64,000 nucleotides of DNA, from assembly GCA_004014935.1 (NCBI GenBank), contig CP025323.1, positions 2,991,001 to 3,055,000 of the forward strand, given 5' to 3'. Of this stretch, positions 37,301 through 46,993 are shown piece after piece; the first letter of the stretch is position 1; each line of letters starts with the position of its first letter. Source of the DNA: Saccharomycopsis malanga (lineage: Eukaryota; Ascomycota; Saccharomycetes; Ascoideales; Saccharomycopsidaceae). A program made the translations under genes and the position numbers. The notes beneath the pieces were generated by a model. The model made no database searches. It was given only the letters and a program-made list of their open reading frames with translations, and was not told where the DNA came from.

Positions 37301-40199
37301 AGTAAGTAAGAACAAGATTGAGTTGTTGGAAAAACAAATCGTGTCGTCACGCACTTTCATAGATACAATTTCCAAATCTCGTGTTGCTGGTACAGCTGAA
37401 GAAGAAGAAGATCGGTTGAAACAACAGCTGAGTGAATTGCAGGAAGAATTAACTAGAACCAAGGAAGATTTGGTTTCTGCTAATAATGATGTGTCTCAAT
37501 ATAAACATATTGCCGAGAATGCTGAGAAATCCCTTAGCAGTATAAACGAAACTTTTGATAGATACAAAAATAATGCTGAAAAACGCTTAGAAGAAGCTCA
37601 AAGCAAGATTTTGGAGCTTTCTGATAAAATCAAATCGCTTGAAAACGATAAAGAAACTGTAAAGAATGAAGTGAAGCAACTTGAATCTGTCAGAAATACT
37701 TTACAAGCTACCCTATCTTCCACCGAAGCAAAAGTGAAGACCACAGAAAAGATTAGAGAAGAATTTGATGTGCAAATCAATGCCGTAAAACAAGACTTGC
37801 AAAGATATATTGAGTTGGAAAATATGCAAAAAGAAAACTATCAACAAGAATTGACAAAACATGCTTCTACTATTCAGAATAATAAAGAATTAAAACAAGA
37901 AAACCAATCATTAAGCATACAATTGGCGGAAATTCGCACAAAGTTCGACAGTATGGAGAGAACTTATACTGATTCTAAAATCAGTTGGGATACTCAAAAA
38001 AATGATTTGCAAGATCAAATTTCAATGTTGAATAATAGGTTGGAAGAATACTCCACTCAAAACAAGTTCTTACTCAGTCAGTTAGAAATGCTTGATACAA
38101 AAGATTCCATAGACGTTAATGATGTCCAAGACCTTGAGTTGAGGAAAGTAATTAGTTTCCTTCGCAAAGAAAAAGACGTGGTCTCCACTGAGTTGGAGTC
38201 CAAAAACCAAGAAAATCTCAGGCTTGGTCATGAACTTGAAATGCTCAAGAATGATTTAGCTAGTGTAGAGTCACAATTGAGAAAATCTCGTGAAGATACT
38301 ATGGTATATGAACAACTCAAGCAAGAAAATGGAGACTTGACCGAAAAATTGAATAATTTCCATTTATTACGTGAAAGCAATATCATGCTACGTAATGAAC
38401 TTAAAATAAAAGAAAACAGAATTACCGAATTAGAATCCAAACTTGCATCTTTGATTAGTGAAAAATCTCCTTTGAATGAAAAAATTATCACATTAGAAAA
38501 TGATAACAGTATCAAAAATCAAGAGATACAGGCCCTCAACCAGGAATGTTCAGAGTGGAAATCAAGATTGCAAAACATTTTGACCACTTATGATAAAGTG
38601 GATCCTAACGAATATCAAGAGTTGAAATCTAAGGTCGCCTCCTTGAACCAAGACAAATTGGATTTGTCCGCTACTCATCAAAGATTGAAAAACGAATTTC
38701 AAGCCAAATTGCAGTCTAGAAGTAGAGAGTCTAAAGAGTTGAAAACTGAGATTGAAAGATTGAAAAAAGAAATTGATTCTTATACCGCAAAGATTACTGC
38801 TCTTGAAAAAGAGAAGAAGGAATTACAAGATAAAGCAAACTTCAATGGTGGTAAAAGTGGTTTAAAACATAAGTTAGCCGAAACTAATAAGCAATTGAAC
38901 GAAGCAAAATCCAAGCTCGCTGAGTTCAACAAGGAGAAAAATGCCAGTGATAGCAAAATAAAGCAGTTGGATACACAAATCAATGTTTTGAAAAAGAATC
39001 ATGAAGATGCCCAGAAAAAGCATTCCGATACTTTGAATAGACTCAAAGAAAAACTCAATGCAAAGGATAAACAAATTGTAGAACATAACGCTCAACAGCC
39101 AGCTGGTAATGTTGATCAAAACCAGAAGTTGCTCGATGAAATTACTAAGCTCAAACAAGACTTTGAGAAGGAGAAAACTGATCTTGTTGCTTCTAAAGAT
39201 GCAGAAATCAATAAGCTTAAGGAACAATTTGAAGCTACAAAAGGCTCAGCTAATGCTGCGGAAAATGTTAATCTTGAACAGCTCCGCAAGAAATGGTTTG
39301 AGGATGAAGAGCCAAAGACTCAAAAAAGAATAGCTGCTGCATTAGATCAACTTAGAGAAAAACTTACTGCTCCTAGTAGAACCAGAATTGAGCAATTGGC
39401 AAATCAAAAGTTTGAAACCATGAAAAAAAAACAAATGGATGAGCTCAAAGCTCAGGCGGAAAAATCATTGAAAGAACAGTATGATGCGAAAGTCAATGAG
39501 CTCGAAAAAAAGCATGCTGAGGAGGTTGCTAAAATTACTAATGATCTTGAGCAAAAGATAAACCAAAGAGTGGAACAAGAGTTAAAGGCTCGTGAGGGTT
39601 CAAACTTCAAGGAAGCTGTGCCAGAAGAAATTCGTAAGCTCAAAGAATTTTTGGAAAATAAAAATAAGACCGATATTGCTACCTTGACCCAAAAATACGA
39701 AGCTGAGCTCGGTAAGCAGTTTGCCAATGGCCAAAAAGCATCTGGGATTAAGGTCAAACTTCTTGAGTCCAAAATCAACCGCCTCACTACTGAGTTAAAC
39801 AAATTAAAATCTTCTTCTACCATTGAAAGTACTAATACGAGTCCTATCAAAAGCGATTCTTCTACTTCATCGTCTCCTCAGAAACCAGTGGGCAATTTCA
39901 AAAATGCTAATAGCAATGCTAGAAAACCTTCGCTAACTAGACCTCCTATAAATCTACCCTCAAATCTCCCTGCTATTCCTCTCCCACTAAACCCAGCACT
40001 CCAAAACGCATCGGCTCTTCAACTTCCAACAGAGCCGCCATCACAATCACAATCACAACCACAACCACAACCACAACCACAACCACAACCACAACCACAA
40101 CCACAACCACAACCACAACCACAACCACAAGACAAAAAACGGTCGGCCGAAGGAACAGGTGAAAGTAATGAAAAGAGACCTAAGACTGACAGTTCCTGA
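34383..40199 (+). CDS. MLP1: Nuclear-pore basket protein Mlp1/Tpr
   Basis: Mlp/Tpr proteins form the nuclear basket and act in mRNP quality control, SUMO-protease docking and spindle-checkpoint anchoring. 1,938 residues, the size of Mlp1 (1,875 in S. cerevisiae). After an acidic N-terminus of about 90 residues, near-continuous heptad coiled coil extends to about residue 1,720. The family signature SQLYSEYVILKKQLINEKRL is near residue 460. The C-terminal tail is disordered: Ser/Pro-rich, a Pro-Gln run (encoded 40045-40131), then a basic end (KKRSAEGTGESNEKRPK) resembling an NLS. Whether the second paralogue Mlp2 exists here cannot be seen; most non-WGD yeasts have one such gene. Confidence 0.93.
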   Translation: MSEDHSHESEDQGIVSTLEQIVDQENKVEEKENIDGDSASHGEQNVSHDDETSKFVVARDSADQEKAVGDISNGENVIALKEIHPGTTSASKSQISAFLSVSVDDVNLFNENVVKALEAKLMEFENLQSDNMLLNVKVNQTAHISQKKIESLMKNNSDLVNLNSKLRNDNDDLEKANSKLNKKIVDLNFEVSKLKSENSSLTLSINNSNDSANSNLQVLTKITDENVSLKAEIEELKTANSKTRSLLIGSETKVNELQNEIVDLKFRNEELINKAKLLEQNVEWYKKELDSKINEYSKFKAEKTNQIASLQSQLDAIKLEKESLQSRETVLLESRSSLEQKLEKTIFKFEQLSNSQVIDSENFFNEINSKDKLIEILKSSKESLEERVEQLSEECQAQVTKLSNKIGQLQDQVNSQNVTIDEKQSRIQHLESTLEQLSSDDKLENSILSLTAKQLTAKVKGLSLSQLYSEYVILKKQLINEKRLKEMMQQQIDGFIVELEQKIPLIEITNEKNQYLENELHQMSKVLENESYEKKQLINQFETIKQEKTQLQLQISSLLKIKLDLSKQIQYLLIQLTLANDTDSEPLTDYERAEIEKILNDKKVSDNYLADIQQEIRLSGARESDTDNLISSRLIVFKNINELQTKNAELIKTVRELGNKLESEELTKQDYLTNFESTTIDEAKDAIKTLQEEIASLEVKLGAAEREKDMLKSVMNKGGATNDVVASDALVYQNGNNMDNVKVEVFQNEINLLKDESKKIIDDLNIKIDQLKNEKYSFQIELSKLRSSEAILQERYNGLSENYEYKSKEITHLKNVNEKLSNTLNVQESQTSSFAQQLFSTRAELDIARNDARNMKYEKDLAETLKNRIVMEIHDLKEEKQKLNKYVENLQKINISRESEFKILNDRFVSQIKSYEQELEAHKKKVGHLETKLREITTKQSDETKVCHETINSLNNQLTKAKDALSSKNSEVEVSKNKIELLEKQIVSSRTFIDTISKSRVAGTAEEEEDRLKQQLSELQEELTRTKEDLVSANNDVSQYKHIAENAEKSLSSINETFDRYKNNAEKRLEEAQSKILELSDKIKSLENDKETVKNEVKQLESVRNTLQATLSSTEAKVKTTEKIREEFDVQINAVKQDLQRYIELENMQKENYQQELTKHASTIQNNKELKQENQSLSIQLAEIRTKFDSMERTYTDSKISWDTQKNDLQDQISMLNNRLEEYSTQNKFLLSQLEMLDTKDSIDVNDVQDLELRKVISFLRKEKDVVSTELESKNQENLRLGHELEMLKNDLASVESQLRKSREDTMVYEQLKQENGDLTEKLNNFHLLRESNIMLRNELKIKENRITELESKLASLISEKSPLNEKIITLENDNSIKNQEIQALNQECSEWKSRLQNILTTYDKVDPNEYQELKSKVASLNQDKLDLSATHQRLKNEFQAKLQSRSRESKELKTEIERLKKEIDSYTAKITALEKEKKELQDKANFNGGKSGLKHKLAETNKQLNEAKSKLAEFNKEKNASDSKIKQLDTQINVLKKNHEDAQKKHSDTLNRLKEKLNAKDKQIVEHNAQQPAGNVDQNQKLLDEITKLKQDFEKEKTDLVASKDAEINKLKEQFEATKGSANAAENVNLEQLRKKWFEDEEPKTQKRIAAALDQLREKLTAPSRTRIEQLANQKFETMKKKQMDELKAQAEKSLKEQYDAKVNELEKKHAEEVAKITNDLEQKINQRVEQELKAREGSNFKEAVPEEIRKLKEFLENKNKTDIATLTQKYEAELGKQFANGQKASGIKVKLLESKINRLTTELNKLKSSSTIESTNTSPIKSDSSTSSSPQKPVGNFKNANSNARKPSLTRPPINLPSNLPAIPLPLNPALQNASALQLPTEPPSQSQSQPQPQPQPQPQPQPQPQPQPQPQPQDKKRSAEGTGESNEKRPKTDSS
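40045..40131 (+). repeat. CAACCA microsatellite encoding Pro-Gln run in MLP1
   Basis: About 12 near-perfect CAACCA hexamers (codons Gln-Pro) preceded by CAATCA variants (Gln-Ser). In frame near the C-terminus of MLP1; copy number is likely to vary between strains. Confidence 0.9.
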
Positions 40200-40973
40200 A
40201 TCTACAGTAGTTTGTCTATCATGATTATCATAAAAAAAGATCTTATATTATCATACATGTTTCATTTGCTATCTACCTTTTTTCTTCCTCTTTACTTCTT
40301 ATTGTTTTACTAGTGTTTGATTTTAATTAATGGCCTGTGCCTATAAATGAATAACTAATTACTTGTTTTATTACCTCGTGAAATCATTCCAGTGCCGATC
40401 CCCTGTGTGTTTTGCTTCGGGGATCGCCACCTGTTAGTCACGTGTGGACTGTATAAATCCTATTAATATAGGGCTATATATATATCAACGTCTAGTCATA
40501 TTCATGACATGTTGCAATGTCAGGGAAATACACGTGCTGTTGAGGGAGATGAGTTGATAGGGGAGAGAAGCTGCGATGAGCAGATGGCAAAGGAAACGCT
40601 ATCACAACTTATTTTTTGGTTTGCTTGTGTGTTCTTTCGGGAAGATCTGACAGTTAATAATACATTACCTGGCGTTATTTTCTCATCAGAGTGCCCTCAT
40701 CAGATCGTCCTGTGGTATTCAGACTTTTATTTGACTCATCCGCCATACAAGACATTTTCTGCGCGGATCCCCTCTAGTTACATTGTTTATCATTAATATT
40801 TAAGATCTCATATATAGTGGGCAGTAGTAGGAAATTCAGTACACTTATTCACAAAGCTTACCAGTTGACAGGTCCCAAAAATCAATAGTAGCTCATATTT
40901 TATCAAAGGACAACCACTCTGTTAAAGTTTACCATAGTGCTTTTCTACATCCGCGATTTCTACATACAACACC
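40200..40973. promoter_or_regulatory. MLP1 3' flank and ATG32 promoter
   Basis: 774 bp. An inverted repeat with perfect 8-bp arms (CGATCCCC at 40396-40403, GGGGATCG at 40419-40426) is followed by a CACGTG E-box at 40439-40444. TATA-like stretches are near 40477 and 40810. A 95-codon frame at 40509-40796 looks random. ATG32 is nutrient- and respiration-induced in yeasts, so an operator here would be reasonable; that is inference. Confidence 0.45.
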
Positions 40974-42974
40974 ATGGAGGGTCAAAGAACCAAGAACAGA
41001 CCATTAAGCTCCATTCAAATGAGCAAATCATCATCTGTTCCTTCAAAACTAACGAAAGGAGATCAGCCTTTGCAAGCAGATGCTCTCATCAATAACGATG
41101 TGGATTTGAAGCATTTGCATAACAAATTGGAAACAAATGCTGCTCAAGTGTTCTTTGAAAGCGAAATGAATCAAAAAACATTCGCCAATGAATCAAATAG
41201 GTTACTTTCATCACATTTATCTGTGTTTCAAACATTAGAGAACTCCGAACTTAATAATGTGAGTGAAAGTCTTGATAAAACTAAGCCTAATACTACAGAT
41301 TGGGATAAAACGAAAGTTGGTGCTAGGGAGCATGCCTTTAGAGCTAACGAAGAGCCGGGGGCTTTTTCTCTCACCTCCTGGCAATCTATCAGTTCAGTAA
41401 AAGCATGTACAACCAATGATCCTAACCAACAATTGAGTGGTGCTGACACTAATAGTCACGGTCCCTCCGTTAATTCTATATTATCATTATCTTCTGACAA
41501 CGATGAGCCTCCTGTCCATCAAAACAATTTGCCTCATGGGTCGCCTCAGTACACTACTATGTCTCATAATCCAACCAAGTTATCCAAGCTTCTCAGTCAT
41601 AGGGCGGTTGACCAGGATTCAGATCATCTCGACAAAGAGTTTGACTCAGATGACTCAGGCACGTTTGAAATTGACATGAACGCATTGATTAACATGGAAG
41701 CTGACTCCGGCTCTAAGGCCAGAACCAGCAGCAATGCCTTGTCTCCTTCCTTCATCATGCCTAGAATGATTGTTGCTTCTCAAAGTTCTAAGCTCCAAAC
41801 TAAACATATTCGTATTTGCGTAGTCGGCAATGGTTTGAACAAGATTCAAAAACATTTGAATGAGTATAGCAAATTACACAGTGATTGCTCTTTCCAATAT
41901 GTTTTCACCAATTTGAATTCGAAAGTTGATTTGGTAATCCTTGTATTTGATTCTAGTAATGGATTGTACACTAAAGATTTATTCAATATCTTGTCTAGCT
42001 ACAAAAAACAAGTGTTGCCTGTGATTTATCAATCGCCTATTAGGCTTAGAAGAAAATCCAAGATTGTTAGTGGAGGAATAAGTGATGGGTCCGATAACGG
42101 TGATGATGATTACATTCCTAAAAGACTGTACCAGGCTGACAAAAGCAGTAGAGCATTATTTGACATCAATGAATCAATGTTGGTTACGTTGTTGATGAAT
42201 AATGGCATTAAAATTTTTAATTCACCTATACGTCTTAATGATGATGAAACGTTAACCTTCGAAAATTTGCACCATATCATCATCTCCTACTTCACAGCCA
42301 AATTTGAGACGCCATTCGAAGATGAGGATGAAGATGAGGATGTTGAGCATGTACAATCTAGCACCTCCACATGGGCATCAACTATCATTCAAAATAGAAA
42401 TATTGCTGAAAGCGATAATTCTAGAAGAAATAGTAGTAGCCGTATGAGTTTCTCCAAAAATAAAAAACGGAGAATGTCCAATAGTCATTCATCTCATCTT
42501 GATAAGACAAGAAGAAAAAGAATTGATAAGAAAAGGTTGTCTTCCAGCAAGATCAATAATTCTGATCCACTTAATTTGGGAGATAAACGGAAGTTTATTT
42601 TTAATGCCTTCCTTTCTCTTGGTGTGAGTTTAAGCATTGTAACTGCTATCACTCTTGTAACTTGGTATAAGAAGACTGGGTCGCTTTGGGGCTCTAAACC
42701 TTTGTTAGGTAATAGCTTAGCCAAAAACTCAAGCGTAAGAAAATTGGCTTCTAATACAAGCAAAGAATATAAAGTGTTGTTAAGACAAGCTAAAGACCAT
42801 TTGAATGTTTCATCTTCTTCCCCTTCATCAAGTTACGCTAACTATATTGACATTGATACTGTTGTGGCCTCTGCTAAGAGAGTCATCTACAACACACGAA
42901 TCCTAATTTTGAGATCATTCAGCATGATGAAAGACATTTGGGATTCGTTGCCTAACTATACTTTACTTGCTTAA
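40974..42974 (+). CDS. ATG32: Mitophagy receptor Atg32
   Basis: Atg32 is the outer-membrane receptor that links mitochondria to Atg8 and Atg11. 666 residues. The Atg8-interacting motif is SWQSI at residues 136-139 (W136, I139), equivalent to WQAI of S. cerevisiae, after the conserved LSSHLSVFQTLENSE. A folded pseudo-receiver-like domain is at about 275-450 (IRICVVGNGLNKIQKHL, VDLVILVFDSSNGLYTKDLF, KKQVLPVIYQSP). An acidic stretch (EDEDEDEDVEHVQ) and a basic stretch precede the single membrane anchor at about 540-565 (FLSLGVSLSIVTAITLVTWY). About 100 residues follow it, on the intermembrane-space side. Longer than S. cerevisiae Atg32 (529). Ser residues around the AIM could be casein-kinase targets. 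Confidence 0.9.
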   Translation: MEGQRTKNRPLSSIQMSKSSSVPSKLTKGDQPLQADALINNDVDLKHLHNKLETNAAQVFFESEMNQKTFANESNRLLSSHLSVFQTLENSELNNVSESLDKTKPNTTDWDKTKVGAREHAFRANEEPGAFSLTSWQSISSVKACTTNDPNQQLSGADTNSHGPSVNSILSLSSDNDEPPVHQNNLPHGSPQYTTMSHNPTKLSKLLSHRAVDQDSDHLDKEFDSDDSGTFEIDMNALINMEADSGSKARTSSNALSPSFIMPRMIVASQSSKLQTKHIRICVVGNGLNKIQKHLNEYSKLHSDCSFQYVFTNLNSKVDLVILVFDSSNGLYTKDLFNILSSYKKQVLPVIYQSPIRLRRKSKIVSGGISDGSDNGDDDYIPKRLYQADKSSRALFDINESMLVTLLMNNGIKIFNSPIRLNDDETLTFENLHHIIISYFTAKFETPFEDEDEDEDVEHVQSSTSTWASTIIQNRNIAESDNSRRNSSSRMSFSKNKKRRMSNSHSSHLDKTRRKRIDKKRLSSSKINNSDPLNLGDKRKFIFNAFLSLGVSLSIVTAITLVTWYKKTGSLWGSKPLLGNSLAKNSSVRKLASNTSKEYKVLLRQAKDHLNVSSSSPSSSYANYIDIDTVVASAKRVIYNTRILILRSFSMMKDIWDSLPNYTLLA

Positions 42975-43834
42975 TCATTTACTTGGTCACCAAGGTGATG
43001 CTATTCATTATATTTTCTGTATCTTTCTTTATTTTTAACATTTTCCTTGTGGTAATTTGATCCAAGCATTTTGTATTTCATTATTTGAGCTTACTAATTG
43101 TTTCAGGCTAATAATTTTTGGGGTTTTATTTATTATTTACAGGCTTTTATCATGTTTTATATAGTATTGTTGAGCTGCATATTGGACGTGCTTTAGTTTT
43201 TTGGAAGAAATTAAAAGGATTATATCTGACATAAAATGTAGTTCATGCCAGGTTTTGAAGAATGGTATCATTTGAAAATTTGGAGAAACAAAAAAGTTAG
43301 CATTTGAGAAGAATTGGTTCCAAAGTGCTCGTAGTTATGTTGCTTACGTAGTTGTTATACATTAATAATAACATATATATCAAGCCCAGCACATATCAGT
43401 TTCGTACATACGCTGTTATACATTGTATAAAATTAAAGAAAACTACAGACAATACCAAAACCATTATTATTGCCTTTCACAGCACCAGCATTGCGTGTAG
43501 GGCCATCAGCATGGGTGCTTTAGACTCCAGATAAGAAAGCAATCATTCAATTACAGTACCTGTTCTCTTATACTAAGTCGCGCTTTTACTCATCTAAAAT
43601 TATTCATAGTAAGCGTAATACATTGAGCATTGTTATATTACACTACTAACTCAATACATTGACGGACAACGAAAACAATTAAAAAAATACAATTTTTTTA
43701 TTATCGAGAGAAAAAAAGCGTAATCGGAAATCGGTCCATTAAAGAAATATAACTATATTTGGACAGCATCGAATGACATGAGACCAAAACCAAATATACC
43801 AAATATACATATATAAAATCTTGTACTGGAGCAC
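42975..43834. other. Intergenic region ATG32/RPL40 (convergent)
   Basis: 860 bp of AT-rich 3' flank. Contains retroposon-like copy B with its target duplications (43353-43424). Nothing coding. Confidence 0.5.
43364..43413 (-). mobile_element. ATT-tailed short retroposon-like element, copy B, with 11-bp target duplication
   Basis: 50 bp between perfect direct repeats TGTTATACATT at 43353-43363 and 43414-43424. On the minus strand it begins GCGTATGTACGAAACTG, continues ATATGTGCTGGGCTTGATATATATG and ends TTATTATT. It aligns end to end with copies A and C. Confidence 0.8.
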
Positions 43835-44652
<818 letters not shown>

Positions 44653-46009
44653 TTTTGATATTCAATACTGATTTGATATTGGTATACTGTATTCCATACA
44701 AACAGTGGATATAATATAGAAAATTTTCGTCAAAAAAGTATCTTGGAAGAAACACACCGGACAAGAAAAGCACTCGTGAGTGAGAATAGCGGGTAACCAT
44801 GGCAATTTGCTCTGGAATTTTTCCGAATTTTTCATGTTTTTCAAGTACTGAATTGTTAATTTGTATTACGTAAGTCGCTTGTAAGATGACTATGTGACTG
44901 TTTATATATTGAGCCCTATATGCTGTCATGTGATATAGCATATCTTTACCAAACTTGCGCCATAGTTTTAACTTCAACATGCAGTATAATGAGGGATATC
45001 AAGCACTGTAATCTGACCAAGAACTAGTGAAGCTTTTCATGATATACGCTATGTTTTATTTTATTATTTTGGTTATCTTAAATTGTACTCTTTGGGACTA
45101 GCCACCTTTTTGCCTTCACATGGCAATTTATTCTGATATTTGATCTAGTGCTCATCAATTGCAAATGATAAAGCAGAAAACCTTTAGATGTAATGTAAAC
45201 CAAAATTTTACGTAATTTAACTAAAAGCATTGAAAGCAAAAGTAACTTTATGTATTAAGTAATGTAAAGCATGTCTTTTGGGAAGCATGGTGGCTTGTTA
45301 TCAGTATTTAGATGAATAAGTATAAATTTCTATTTATATGATTAATCAATAATGAATAATTTATCTTTTTCAAGTATAACTTGTAATATCAGAAGAAACG
45401 CATATATACAAAACTGATATATACTGGGCTTGAAATATATGATATTATTATTATTATTATTATAGTATCAGAAGAAAATCTACTGCCTTAAGCTCAAGGC
45501 TGTGTTATTGATAATTATTTGACCATTGATGGTTGATGTTCAAAAAAGATAACTGTACATAAATACAATATAGATTGACATTAGAGGAATACATTAAAAA
45601 CACAAGCGAGGACAATTATCCAAAAAAAACATAGACATAGTATACAGCCCATCGGGGTGTTCATGTAGATGAGTCTGAAAGCTTTTGTTAAGCTATTGAA
45701 CGAGGCATAGTATCTATTTTTCAGCGAGTGTTTATTCAGAGTTTTCTCTCCAACTAAAACAAAGCCAGGCACTTAATACTTTGCAAGTTTATTTTTAACG
45801 TAAGAGCTTACAATACTTGTCATACAAATCACACCCAAAGAAAACTACAAATTTTTATGTTCCTCTGGCACCAGGCTGCTTTAAAATGCTGCAGTAGTCT
45901 TTGAAAAATAAAGGAACATACAATGATTTGAACTATAAAAAAATGCAAAGAAAAACTCATATTATACAGTAACATACAACCAGTAACCCAAAATGGAAAT
46001 CTAACAAAT
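44653..46009. promoter_or_regulatory. RPL40 promoter and SIL1 3' flank
   Basis: 1.36 kb. Upstream of RPL40 is GAGCCCTATA (44911-44920), reverse strand TATAGGGCTC, similar to the Tbf1 motif, and TCATGTGA (44926-44933), a Cbf1-like variant E-box. Tbf1 and Cbf1 control ribosomal-protein genes in C. albicans, so the pair fits; the assignment is inferred. Farther on lies retroposon-like copy C (45387-45477 including duplications). No gene is seen. Confidence 0.4.
45399..45465 (+). mobile_element. ATT-tailed short retroposon-like element, copy C, with 12-bp target duplication
   Basis: 67 bp between perfect direct repeats TATCAGAAGAAA at 45387-45398 and 45466-45477. It begins CGCATATATACAAAACTG, continues ATATATACTGGGCTTGAAATATATG and ends in a pure ATT tail of about seven units plus AG. 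Opposite orientation to copies A and B. Confidence 0.85.
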
Positions 46010-46993
46010 TTATAATTCGTCGCTAGTATTTCTATGCGACTTTGCGTTTATCAACATCTCGACATCATTAAGAAGATTGACACATCTTTCTTTGACGTCA
46101 CTGTTAAATAAGTGAAATTTGGTACTCAAAAAATCCTTAATGTTCAAGTTTTCGAACTTGAGCAAGCCGTCATCATTATAGACCAAAGCACTTAAAATCC
46201 CAATAGCTCTTTTGATTAGCACTTGACTATGGTGGGCATTTTGGCTCAAGGATTCTTTTTCTATAAAGTTAACAATACTTTTAAACAACTCATTACTATT
46301 ATTCTCTATTATGTTCAGCAACGACTTGTCATTATTTCTGATGCTCGAGCTGATGATTCTCAATGATTTTTCTCTAATACCGTAGTCTTTGATGTTAGAA
46401 TTTATAATAGAGAAAAACATAACCACGTTGTTATTATTTGCCGTTAATTGCTCCCCGTATTTGATATCATGAGAGGAATAAATTAATGTATCTAAAGAGT
46501 CGTTAATCAACTCAGCATTACTATTAATGAGAGTTTCGATACTGGCTGAAGAATCCAACTTTTTTTGAAAAATTGACAGAAGCAGTTCAAGCGCAGAATG
46601 AAACTTAGCGCCCTCACCTGCGATGGAATCTTTAATTCTTTGTTCCTTTACGACGTTAACAGGTGTCTCTTCTTCGGGCACCACCTGGATTGCGCGAGGA
46701 CTACCTACTACGTCATCTTGAACTACTGCCACCCCGGTCTTACCATCATCCTTTTCAGACAGATCCATTAGTTTAGCATGTTTAAGCCCAGACTCAAAAT
46801 CCATTTTGTAGTGTAATCCTTCAGGAACCTCTTGGCCCGGCTTGATTAACTGCCATTCAGAAGTTGGCGTAAACTTTTTTGGATAGCAGTTTGCCACATT
46901 CATATCAGGACAGATCATCTCTTCAGACGCCGTTAGACTAGCAGCAAGGCCTGCAAGCACCGCAAATAACAAAGCTTTATCCATGGAAACCAT
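46010..46993 (-). CDS. SIL1: ER nucleotide-exchange factor Sil1 (Sls1)
   Basis: Sil1 releases ADP from the ER Hsp70 Kar2/BiP and supports protein translocation and folding. 327 residues. A signal peptide (ALLFAVLAGLAASLTAS) comes first. The N-terminal segment has the Sil1 features ICPDMNVANCYPKKFTPTSEW and LIKPGQEVPEGLHYKMDFESGLKHAKL. An all-helical armadillo-like region follows from about residue 130 (DSIAGEGAKFHSALELLLSI). The C-terminus is SDEL, an HDEL-like ER retrieval signal. Two in-frame ATGs (46993 and 46984) both give a usable signal peptide; the first is used here. Confidence 0.88.
   Translation of the reverse strand: MVSMDKALLFAVLAGLAASLTASEEMICPDMNVANCYPKKFTPTSEWQLIKPGQEVPEGLHYKMDFESGLKHAKLMDLSEKDDGKTGVAVVQDDVVGSPRAIQVVPEEETPVNVVKEQRIKDSIAGEGAKFHSALELLLSIFQKKLDSSASIETLINSNAELINDSLDTLIYSSHDIKYGEQLTANNNNVVMFFSIINSNIKDYGIREKSLRIISSSIRNNDKSLLNIIENNSNELFKSIVNFIEKESLSQNAHHSQVLIKRAIGILSALVYNDDGLLKFENLNIKDFLSTKFHLFNSDVKERCVNLLNDVEMLINAKSHRNTSDEL

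Noticed and set aside
45581-45772. 63-codon minus-strand frame with hydrophobic C-terminus near SIL1
   Set aside because: Starts at GTG with a stop directly before it; the first ATG leaves only 28 residues.
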